Part shown: positions 47,602 through 57,885 of the stretch, piece by piece
How positions within the stretch are numbered: the stretch's first letter is position 1
How the letters are laid out: every line of letters starts with the position of its first letter
Assembly: GCA_021904315.1 (NCBI GenBank)
Contig: CM038912.1
Coordinates: 25,518,949 to 25,582,948 of the forward strand
Origin: Sphagnum magellanicum
Lineage: Eukaryota > Streptophyta > Sphagnopsida > Sphagnales > Sphagnaceae
Direction: 5' to 3'
DNA: 64,000 nt
Notes under the pieces: generated by a model
What the model was told of the DNA's origin: nothing
Seen by the model: only the letters and a program-made list of their open reading frames with translations
Databases searched by the model: none
Made by a program: the position numbers and the translations under genes

Positions 47602-48928
47602 GTAAGAGTTGTGACTACTTCAATTAACATGGTTGATGTTGATGTGACAACTATTCAAAGGCCATTGAAAAACAAATGTTTAAGGATCAAGAACCAAGGA
47701 AGAATAAAACCATAACGAAATGGGAAGCAAACAAAAAGTTGAAAAAGTCCATTGTAGAAACCATACAATAGATGTAAGCAACTACTCCATCATTGGAGGC
47801 ACCTTTCACTATAGTTGGAAAATGGATTACTAGTTGGACAAGGATGCCAAGCTCAATAGATCTTGCAAAACCATCCAAGTTGCAAGAAGTACCTTCTACG
47901 TTTCTAAACAAGTTCATATTTGTAGTAGACATATTTGATGATATCAATAAATAGATGTGGGAAACCAATTATACACTGAATCTTGGATAATTGTTCAAGA
48001 TTACACTTAAATTGAAGAAATACCTATGGTAGAAACTAAAATTAGATCAAACACAAATCTCTAATTAAAAAATTCCAAACAAAATAGCTAGTCCTATAGT
48101 ACCCGATATTGGCACAATATCATTTACTTATGATAACCATATGGTTGTTATCCAAATGCAAATTGGGAAAAACGATCATTGAGGATGTATTCTTAGATGG
48201 TGGGTTAGGAATGAACATCATGTTACTAAACAACTCAAAACTAAGGTACCTAAACCTAAACTTGCACCTTACAATTTGCAAATGGAAGATCAAACTACAA
48301 CAAAACCCATAGGATTGATAAAGCATCTAAAGATGTATGTACATAGAATAACATACATAGTTACATTTATAATCTTACTAAATAACATTCTAGATTTTAG
48401 CTACTCCATGTTATTGGGAAACCATGGTTCAAGGATGCCAAAGTAACACATGATTGGGGAAATAACATGATTACAATATAAGGGAATGGTATTGTCAAAA
48501 CAATAGCAATGATTAAACATTTGGGTAGCAATGTGAAAAGACCACATCTTATTGTGCTTTGACTATTATGATGGCATCACAAATGAAGAAGAAGATCTAA
48601 TGTTTGATAGTGAGTTCCTAAATTGTTTTCTATTGATACCATATGTTTACCCTTAGAGGCAATAACTTACAATTAATACAATTTGGAATGAAAAAGGAAT
48701 GTAAAAATCAACTTTTTGTGCCTTATTAGACATTGTAGCCAACCATAGAATTGTTCCGAAGCTAATGGCCAACAAATAACCTAAAATAGCTCTTGAAAAC
48801 AAGGTGTATCCTGAAACTTATTACCACCACAAACCATGTCATGTACAAATAGATGAACACCATGAACAAAAATCAAAATGCAAAAATTGTAGATTATAAA
48901 GTAGACTTTAACTAAAGAAAAACAACAC

Positions 48929-49740
48929 ATGAAAATTAAATTGGGTACAAAGGACAATCCACAAATGATAAAAGTTAATGCACAATTGGCCCAAGAGAAC
49001 ATGAATTTATTGAAGGAACTATTGATGGAATACAAGGACGTATTTGCTTGGACATATAAGGACTTGAAAGGCATACCACCAAAGTTGGCACAAGATTGTA
49101 ATGAACTGGACACATCTATTCCACTTGCACATTAAGCTAGGTATAAAATTAATCCAGACTACGCTACAATTGATAAATAAAACATAAACAAACTATTAGT
49201 AGCAAGATTTTACAGCCCATAGAAAAAGCCACAAGTGGTTGTCACTAATCATGGTAGTACCAAAAAAAAAGGGCAAGTTTACGATTTTTGTGGTAGACTT
49301 CAAAAAACTAAATGTAACCACCAAAAAAGATTCATATGCATTGTTTTTATAGTTGAGGTACTAATTAACACAATTGCAAGACATGATGCAAACTCTTTCC
49401 AAAATGGATATTTTGGATATCACCAAATATCCATAACACCAAAGGACACATATAAGATAACCTTTTTAATAGATTGGGGAGCCCTTACCTTACTAGTTAT
49501 GCCATTTGGGGTTTAAAATGGATGTTTCACTTATGAGGGGGTAATGAATAGATTTTTTAGAAAATCTCTAAACAAATTCATAAAGATATCTTTGGATGAT
49601 TTTACTATGTACAGTGACATGGACACTTTTCTAACTAAACCTAAACTATGTTTTCAAAAGTTCAAAGAATTTGGAATTAGTTTAAATTTAAATAAATGTG
49701 CATTTATGGTATTTTTAAGGATGATACTAGGATTATAGTT
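48929..49740 (+). pseudogene. gypsy reverse-transcriptase fragment
   Basis: Recognisable pieces are KDVFAWTYKDLKGIPPKLAQ (the usual lead-in to plant gypsy RT), then GYFGYHQISITPKDTYKITF, MPFGV, and the active-site region ISLDDFTMYSD in place of a standard YxDD box. Frames are broken at about 49,140, 49,516 and 49,737. Continuing scraps resemble the RT-RNase H connection (KEGKLPNLKKIQAIF). Confidence 0.8.
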
Positions 49741-50714
49741 TCCAAGGAAGGTAAATTACCAAATCTTAAGAAAATCCAAGCCATATTTAGATGTTTGTTC
49801 CAAATAATCCACAATAAATTCATGTATTTAACATAATGGTTTAATTTTATAGATGTTTTACCAAGAATTTTGTATTTATCATGGCTCCCATTACCAAACT
49901 CATGAGGAAAATATATTAGTTTATGTGGATCCCAGAATGTTAAGCAACTTGGTAGTTGATAAATCAAAAGTACATAAAAGCATTTATTCTCATATTTCCT
50001 AATTGGGACATAGTTGTGTCCATCCAAATGCATCATTACTAGCTATAACTGATGCTAACACAAAACTTAATAGGAAAATACGATCAACCTATAGTTTATG
50101 CCTCTAGACTATTGAAAAATGTGAAACAAAACTATGTAAAACCATAGAATGTAAAGCTTTAGCCATGGTATTTGCACTCCACAAGTTTAGACATTACTTA
50201 AATTAGGTAATAAGTTTGTGTTTTATGTTGACCATATGGCTCTAGTGTATTTGCTAAACCTCGGACCATAGGTCCTAGGTTGTATTGTTAGATGGTTATC
50301 CATGTTCTTGGAATATGAATTTATATTAATGCATAAGTTAGGGCATACCCATGTGGTAACAGATGTGTTAATCTAGGCTACTTGACACTATAGAACCAAC
50401 ATGTGTCCTTGATCAAACTATAGATGCAATTATGTTCGATTTACATCATGTTTGGTTGGAAGATGTAAAAGACTATTTATAGATGGGTTAAATTACTTAT
50501 ATTTTAACATCAACCCAAAAGTAGAGTTTAACCAAACAAAAAAACATTTCATGGTGTAGGGTTGGATATTGTACTAAATGGGCTAGGACAATAGATTGCA
50601 ACAATGTGTAACCATAGATGAAGCTCAAAAAATACTCCAAAAACTCCATGAAGGCTTTGTACGTGGACATTTTGCAATGGATATGACTACTAAGAAGATC
50701 CTAGATGTGGACTA

Positions 50715-51027
50715 TGTTAACAAATAGGAGATCTACTCAAGTGCAAACATAAACATTTATTGAAAGGAGACTACAACATAATGTTCACAACACAAAACAC
50801 AACATCAAGAACTCTCCAAGGTTCTTGTCACATGAAATACACAAACTTGTGCAATGAAGAAAAGAGAGCTTAACCATTAACACCAAGGTATTTAACTAAA
50901 AGACCAAACCACAAATAACCAAACTAAAATAAGTAACGAAAATAATTCAACCTTGTGAAAGTAACCTAGTTACTTTCCTACTCCAATAACTAATGAAACC
51001 TAACTAGTTGAGCTTGAATTCTCAACA
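50715..51027 (-). repeat. copia 3' LTR
   Basis: Begins TGTTAACAAATAGGAGATCT and ends TTGAATTCTCAACA on the plus strand. It is downstream of pol on the coding (minus) strand, hence the 3' LTR. Confidence 0.95.
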
Positions 51028-51041
51028 CTCCCCCTCAAGCT
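51028..51041 (-). other. copia polypurine tract
   Basis: On the minus strand GCTTGAGGGGGAG lies directly before the 3' LTR, the expected position of the plus-strand DNA primer. Confidence 0.8.
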
Positions 51042-51153
51042 CAAATCCACTTCTAGTACACCAAGCATTTTTTTAAACCTCTTTAGCTTGTCTATACTTA
51101 AAGCTTTTGTGAAAATGTCATCAACTTGATCTTTGGTACTGACATGAATGAGG

Positions 51154-53058
51154 TCAATTTCTTTTGCTAGAATTTTTTATCTTATAAAGGTGCACCTCAA
51201 TGTGCTTTGTCCTAGCATGATAGACTGGGTTGTTAGCAAGTAATATGCTACTAATGTTATCACAATAAATGACAACAGGAGGATCCATTGATTGTCCCAA
51301 ATCTAAGAGTAGTTTTTGTAACCAAACTACTTCACATGCAACAATTGTTGCACCTCTGTATTCTGCCTCCGTGCTTAATAGTGCAATTGTTGGTTGTTTC
51401 TTACTGCTCCAACTAACAGCACCACTTCCAAAAGAAAACATGAAACCACTAGCCGATCTTTTATCTGAAACATTACCAGCCCAATCAACATCCATGTATC
51501 CATGTACTTGTAACTAGCTCTTGGCTTCATAAAAAATTCCACACTTCAAGGTATGTTTTATCTACTTCAGTATGCACCTTATTGCATCCAAATGTGGCTT
51601 TCGTGGTGTTTGCATGAATTGACTTACCACTCCAACTGCATAACTCAAATCTGGCCTTATGATGGTCATGTAAATCAAACTCCCCACTATGTGTCTGTAC
51701 ATAGTGGTATCCTCCACAAGGTTTCCTTCATTTGCACTTAATTTCACATTTTGCTCCAATGGAATTGAAATGGGTTTACAACCTGTCATCCCATATTCGG
51801 ACAATTTGTTCAAGGCATATTGCCTTTGTAGTAACCATATCCCTTTAGGAGACTGGATTACCTCAATGCCGAGGAAGTAACGCAACTCTCCCAAATCTTT
51901 CATCTCAAACTTTTGCTTCAAAAGCTTCTTCAAATCAGAGATGTCTTCATCACTATCTCCTGTGATAATCAAGTCATCAACATAGATGACTATGACTACA
52001 ATCCCATGATTTGTCTTTTTCACATATAGTGAGAAATCTGCATTGGATGTTTGAAATCCACTTGTGACAAGATACTCACCTATCTTATCTAACCAAACTC
52101 TAGGTGCTTGCTTCAAGCCATACAAAGTTTTCTTCAATCTACAAACCAAATTAGGATGTGTTTGGTCCACATAACCTGGTGGTTATTCCATGTACATTTT
52201 TTCTTATAAATCTCCATGAAGAAATGCATTCTTTACATCCATTTGATGTAAAGACCATCCTTTTGTTGCTGCCATAGCAATGATTGCTCTTACAGTTGTC
52301 ATTTTAGCAACTGGACTATAGGTCTCCTTATAGTCTATGCGATACGTTTGGGCATAACCTTTGGCAACCAATCTTGCTTTGTATCTACTCACAGATCCAT
52401 CTGCATTGTGTTTGACTTTATACACCCATTTGCACCCAATTGCTTTCTTGTCCTCTGGTAAAGTTACCAATTCCCAAGTAGCATTCGCATCCAAAGCCAC
52501 CATCTTTTCATCCATGGCATTGTCCCACTTAGGGTTTCCAATCGCTAGTTCAAAACAAGTGGGTTCAACCTCTTGTATAATTTTCACCATGTATGCATAA
52601 TGATGAACTACAAAACCATCATATGTGAGTCTTTGTACAAGGTACTTGACTCGTGTGGATCTTCGTACTCCACTGTTGTTATTAAGTGTTTTCAAAGTTT
52701 TTTTAGCCATCCGAGCTCCAGGAGTAGTAACTGAAGTGATTCTTGATTCTTCACCCTCACTCTTCTTTAACTCATTTGATTCACCATCTACATGAGAATT
52801 TCTAGATGATGTTTGAGAACTACCATGTATAATGTTTGAAGATCTTAATATTCCTTTCCATGGAATGCTACTGGACCCACTAATTGAAGACTCTTGTGGT
52901 CCACTAATTAATTGTGATTCTTGTTCCAAATTTGATGAAACACCACCATTTCTAGCCTCTCCATCTTCTGCTATCTTCAATGGTGAGTACCAGTTAACCA
53001 TTTCATCAAACACAACATCTATACTCAATGCAACTTCCGAGTGGAAGGATTGAAACAT
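51154..53058 (-). pseudogene. copia reverse transcriptase and RNase H
   Basis: The RT shows GCKWVYKVKHNADGSVSRYK, RLVAKGYAQ, LHQMDVKNAFLHGDL and the catalytic VIYVDDLIITGD. RNase H shows DVDWAGNVSDKRSASG, KKQPTIALLSTEAEY and ARTKHIEV. The frame is interrupted near 52,171-52,203 by two TAA codons at positions where copia proteins usually have Gln (before EKMYME and before PPGYVD), and again at about 51,500-51,560. Confidence 0.9.
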
Positions 53059-53116
53059 CTATATCATTTTTGTTTTGAGGAATATCCAATGAAAATACAT
53101 TTCTCAGCTTTTGGGT

Positions 53117-54330
53117 CTAGTTTTGATCTCTTTTCGTTAGGAACATGCACGTATGCAATGCAACCAAATACTCTGAGGTGTGAAACATCATGTTTTTTGC
53201 CTGTGAATTTTTCTTCAGGTGCATGCCATGAACTATTGTTGTGGGTGTTCGATTCATGATGTAGACTATAGTTGCTACCGCTTCAGCCCAAAAATAATTT
53301 GGCAAATTCTTCTCATTCAACATGGCATGTGCTATTTCTGCAATGTGCTTGTTTTTCCTTTCAGCAACTCCATTTTGTTATGGGGAATAACTACATGAGT
53401 ATTTCCTTTGAATCCCATGCTCCTTCAAGTACTAATTGAATTCATTTGAAAAATACTCTCCCCCTCCATCGAACCTTAGGCATTTGATGCTCACACCCTT
53501 CTCCTTCTCCACCATTGCTTTGAAATTCAAAAAATGTTGAAACACTTCACCTTTGTGTTTCATGAAGTAGATCCACACCTTCCTTGTGTGGTCATCAATG
53601 AAACTCACGTAGTACTTGCATCCTCCAATGGATTCTGTCTTCGTGGTCCACACATCTGAGTGGATCATTTCCAAAGGTTTGGAACTTACATGAGTTGTTT
53701 GAGCTGGGGTTAGATGCCTAACTTGCTTCCCTAATTAACATGTTTCACAAACCTCTGACATCACCTCTTCTGCTCCAAATTTGGGAAGACCTCCAACAAG
53801 TTTTTGTTTTTCCATGAGTTTAAGACGTTGGAGATTAACATGGCCAACTCGTTTGTGCCAAATTCCAATGTCTCCAACTCCTTTTCCATGTGTGAATAAC
53901 ATGGAATTCACTTTAGGCATGTTCACATCCAAGGTGAACATTCGTCCATTCCTTTTTCCTTTTGCAATCAATTTGCCTTGGTTCGTCATGTTTTCCACAA
54001 AACATCCATTTGGGTTGAATGTCACCTAAAAACCTTGTTCCACCATCTAGCCTACAGAGACCAAATTTTTCGTTATGGTTGGAACATGAAATACATCTTT
54101 CAGGTATTTTGTTTGCCCATTTTACATGGACAATGGCACCTTGCCAATCTGTGTGATGGGATGTGTAGTGTCATCAGCAGTTTCCACAAACCCTGGTGTT
54201 TTCAAATCCTTTGTGTCTCTAAACCATTTCCCATGACTAGTCATATGGTTTGAAACTACAGAATCCACATACTAGACATTGTTGTCTGATACACCTCCTA
54301 TCATTGAATTTGCCATGTGATGCATCACAA
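53117..54330 (-). pseudogene. copia protease and integrase region
   Basis: The protease site reads YVDSVVSNHMTSHG where copia elements usually have DSGAS, and its preceding Trp codon is TAG. Next are the pre-integrase zinc residues (IWHKRVGHVNLQRL, VCETC), then the core with DVWTTKTESIGGCKYY, SFIDDHTRKVW, RFDGGGEYFSNEF and QNGVAERKNKHIAEIA. Several TAG/TAA codons break the frame. Confidence 0.85.
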
Positions 54331-55288
54331 ACAATTACTCATCACCTTGATTACTAGTTGATGCATAATTCCCTTGTTGCAGCTTTCCATTTCGTGCATC
54401 ATGTTCCCTTTGATAACAGTTCTTTGCCATGTGCCCAAGTTTCCCGCAGTAGTAGCAATTTGAATCGTTATTTGGTTGTTAACCTCGATGACTTCCACCA
54501 CGACCTCCACGACTTCTTCGACTTCCTCTTCCTCCAAAGTTTCCTCGTCCACCTCCATGAGCTTGACCTTCATGTTAATGATGTCCACCATGCAAGCTTC
54601 CGTGTCGACCTCGAAATGAGGTTTTACCACCTCTACCTCTACCTCTATTGGTATTTGAGTAGAAAGCACTTTCTTGTGATCCACCATTGGATGAAGTACC
54701 AACAATTTTCATCTCTTCACATATAAGAAGTGTTATTAAGTCTTGGAAGTTGGGAAATGTTTTTCGAACTGCAATTGAAGTAAGAAACTGGCTATAATCT
54801 TTTCCAAGTCCATTTAAGGTCACGGCCACTAAATCTTCATCAGCTAAAGGGGCTCCTGTAGATGCAAGAACATCTACAAGGTTTTTCACCTTTGTAGAAT
54901 AGTCATTGATGTTCATCTTGTTTTTTTGTAGATTATGCAACTCTTGCTTGAGCTGCATTTTGCGGGCTTATGTATTGGTGCTATACATTTTCACCAATGT
55001 ATCCCAAGCTTGCTTGGGTGATTTTGCATCTTGAATATGCACAATCATGGAATCAGACACACTCACAGAAAGCCAATATAAGACTTTCTTTATTTTTTCA
55101 TGCCAAGTTTTATTGGCTTGAATTTGTTGTTATGTGGGGTTTCCTGGGAGAGGAGGTTCTTTCTCATCACCAGTTATGAATTCCCAGTAGCCTTTCCCCA
55201 TCAAGAAATTCATAATCCTAAATTTCCACACTTGGAAATTGTTCTTGTCTAGTTTTTCAATTGCAATTTGAGAAAGACCGTCCGCCAT
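54331..55288 (-). pseudogene. copia gag
   Basis: The start at 55,288 reads MADGLSQIAIEKLDKNNFQ and WKFRIMNFLMGKGYWEFI, a typical plant copia gag opening. KNLVDVLASTGAPLADEDLV and NGLGKDYSQFLTSI follow. A Gly/Arg-rich stretch and the zinc knuckle CYYCGKLGHMAKNC come last. At least four in-frame stops interrupt it. Confidence 0.85.
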
Positions 55289-56499
55289 CTTTCAAGGCAC
55301 CATTCAATGTCTTCTTGGGCTTTCACAATGATTTTAATTCCTTCCTTGGATTTCTAGGATTAGAGTTAGGGTTTTCCTTCCTTAGGTTTCTAGGGTTAGG
55401 GTTGAACAAGATGGACCTTGCATATGTATGTATGTCTTGAGTATTATACAAAATTCTATACTATACATACGTTTTATGTATATGTACGTATCTCGTATAA
55501 TGTTTCGTATGGTATTAAGTACATGATTACATACCACACTTTTGTACGAAGATCTTGATAATGTATTTGCGCTTCCCAATCTTCAAACTCTTTCCTTCAA
55601 GTTCTCCCAAGTTGTATTTGATTCACTTCAAAACTTTGCTTTGATGTCTTCTCTAAACAAACTTCTGTTATAGCAACTTTGCAAAGCTACTCCACATACA
55701 TATGACCTTGGATCAATCTGAAATTCTGGTGAAACATGAAAAACTATGTCTACTACCTCCTCTCAAAATTTCAGCTCATTTAACTTCATAAAATGAGAGA
55801 TCTTGCTACTTCCTTGAAGTCACTTCAAACTGGGACTTGAATACAAAATGGCTTACAACTCGCTCTTAGCAACTCCAAAATCCTTGCGATTTTGGGAGAC
55901 ATATTAGATATATATCTTCTATACCTGCTTAAAATTTCAGCTCTATTGATGTTGATCACAAAGAGATATCACTTTCAAAAGAAACTGACTTCAAAGCTAA
56001 AACTGAAACTTTAGATGCTTGGATCTCTCTCAATACAAACCTAAATGACATGAAATTTCTCTCACACATATTCCTATATGATCTATAAGATCCTAAAGTT
56101 GTAGATCCAAAAATGTTCAAACAAAGGAGATATGACCAAAAAACCAGATCTGGCACAAAGTTTTCAAAAGCTCATAACTTTCACAAAACATATATTTTTC
56201 TTTTGAAAATTTGAGAATAGAAGCGTCTTATAGTCTTCTATAATCTCTCCAAGTTTCACTCCAAGATCTTTTCATAGTAGATTTAGATTTAGATTTAAAG
56301 ATCTGACTTCCACAACCCTTGATATGTAAATCTCCTCTCACCTCTTTTCTTTTCTTTTCTTTCTTTTCACATTCTTTCCTTTCCTCGTTTCTCTTTTGCA
56401 CTTGACAAACTCCTATGATATTACTAGAAACTCTCAAACTCTAGTTCTAGAGACTTTCTAGCTTTAGATCTCTTTTTACTTTCTCATTCAACAACCTAA
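55289..56499 (-). other. unusually long copia leader between primer site and gag
   Basis: About 1.2 kb separates the primer-binding site from the gag start, much more than in most copia elements. No long open frame is present on the coding strand. It includes a CTTTT-rich run (plus strand about 56,343-56,372) and TAGGGTT-type words near 55,360-55,400. Confidence 0.7.
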
Positions 56500-56511
56500 G
56501 CTCTGATACCA
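56500..56511 (-). other. copia primer-binding site (initiator tRNA-Met type)
   Basis: The minus-strand sequence TGGTATCAGAGC abuts the 5' LTR directly. It is the classic complement to the 3' end of plant initiator methionine tRNA used by many copia elements. Confidence 0.95.
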
Positions 56512-56824
56512 TGTTAACAAATAGGAGATCTACTCAAGTGCAAACATAAACCTTTATTGAAAGGAGACTACAACATAATGCTCACAACACAAAACAAAAC
56601 ATCAAGAACTCTCCAAGGTTCTTGTCACATGAAATACACAAACTTGTGCAATGAAGAAAAGAGAGTTTAACCATTAACACCAAGGTATTTAACTAAAAGA
56701 CCAAACCACAAATAACCAAACTAAAATAAGTAACGAAAGTAATTCAACCTAGCGAAAGTAACCTAGTTACTTTCCTATTCCAATATTTAATGAAACCTAA
56801 CTAGTTGAGCTTGAATTCTCAACA
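56512..56824 (-). repeat. copia 5' LTR
   Basis: 313 bp, TG...CA, nearly identical to the other LTR. It lies upstream of gag on the coding strand. Confidence 0.95.
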
Positions 56825-56829
56825 GACTA

Positions 56830-57885
56830 CTCATGGTCCACATTATTTAAAGTCGTTTTAAAACACTATAGATCATGTGACATATGATAATGAGTTGGAG
56901 GTTTAGCAACACATAGTTTGGAGAAGTTGACAAATATTCTTTTGGAAAAACCCTTTATCAAATGGGGGTTAGATTTCATCATGCCAATTGAACCAACAAG
57001 GACATTTACAAGTAATAAATACATTTTAGTAGCCACAAATTATGCTACAAAATGGGTGGAGGTGAAAACACTTTGAACAAATACTACAATTATGATAGCT
57101 AAATTTATGTATGAGTACATCCCTACTAGGTTTGGTTGTCCATTAACCTTAATCACATACCAAGGGGTGCATTTCATTATTGATGATATTAAACATTCAA
57201 CTGATCATTTCTTCCTTAGGCATGTTAGTTCCATTACCTATTACCCATAGGGGAATGGGTAAGTAAAGTCATTTAATAAATTCATTGTGAATCTCATCAT
57301 TAAGTTAGTGAAAATAAAGTGGACTAGGATGAAAATCTTTTCATTGTGTATTTTCCCTACAAAAATTGTGTAAAAGTAGCCATGAAGTACACTCCATATC
57401 ATTTAATCTACAAATTGCATCTTTTAATGCCCACAACATATTTTCAACTAGCATTTAGTGGGGAACACAAAGATGAAAATACAACACATGAAAACTTGGA
57501 TTCAATAATGAATATTAAGTCATGCTAATTGGGGTTAGGAGAGGTATTCAAAAAAAAAGTTTAAATTTGGAGATCACATATTGTGGTTTCCAAAAGGTAA
57601 CAAAAATCATCTCGAAAAATTCACCAAGAAGTGGTTTGGTCCTTATAAAATATTTTTCTTTTATTGAATTTTTTTTTGTTAATTGCAATGGATAAGTTTG
57701 ATCCAAACCCTACACTTGTTAATATGAACAAGTAAAAGCCTCATTAGTTCTTGGAAAATGAAATAAAAAGTTTTGGATGTCCTACACTTGTATATTGGAA
57801 AACACAAGGTGATATTTCTATTGTTGATGAAGAGGTGGATAGTGATGAAGAGGTTGTACCCATAGCAGACATTTAAGCCATTGAA
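56830..57885 (+). pseudogene. gypsy integrase, right part
   Basis: It resumes immediately after the copia target duplication with the second half of the integrase zinc region (FKVVLKHYRSCDI). It continues with the core ([47 protein letters not shown]) and a C-terminal part (FKFGDHILWFPKGNKN, KKWFGPYKI). Numerous stops and frameshifts are present. Confidence 0.85.

Larger units (their letters stand above)
50715..56824 (-). mobile_element. complete-length Ty1/copia LTR retrotransposon, 6,110 bp
   Basis: Two 313-bp LTRs (50,715-51,027 and 56,512-56,824) start TG and end CA. A 5-bp GACTA duplication flanks the element (50,710-50,714; 56,825-56,829). The primer-binding site and polypurine tract are adjacent to the LTRs. 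Gag, protease, integrase, RT and RNase H follow in copia order on the minus strand. The LTRs differ at about 10 of 313 positions (about 3%), so it is fairly young. Internal stops make it non-autonomous now. It lies within the gypsy integrase. Confidence 0.95.
47150..57885 (+). mobile_element. decayed Ty3/gypsy-type LTR retrotransposon, interrupted by two younger insertions
   Basis: Plus-strand remnants occur in gypsy order. A gag zinc knuckle lies at 47.2-47.4 kb, followed by protease-region sequence (about 48.1-48.5 kb), reverse transcriptase (48.9-49.8 kb), RNase H (about 50.0-50.4 kb), integrase zinc region (about 50.6-50.7 kb), then after the copia insertion the integrase core (56.9-57.4 kb) and integrase C-terminal part (57.55-57.7 kb). 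All parts carry many stops and frameshifts, so it is inactive. RNase H before integrase, with integrase at the end of pol, is the gypsy arrangement. LTRs were not found. Confidence 0.8.
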
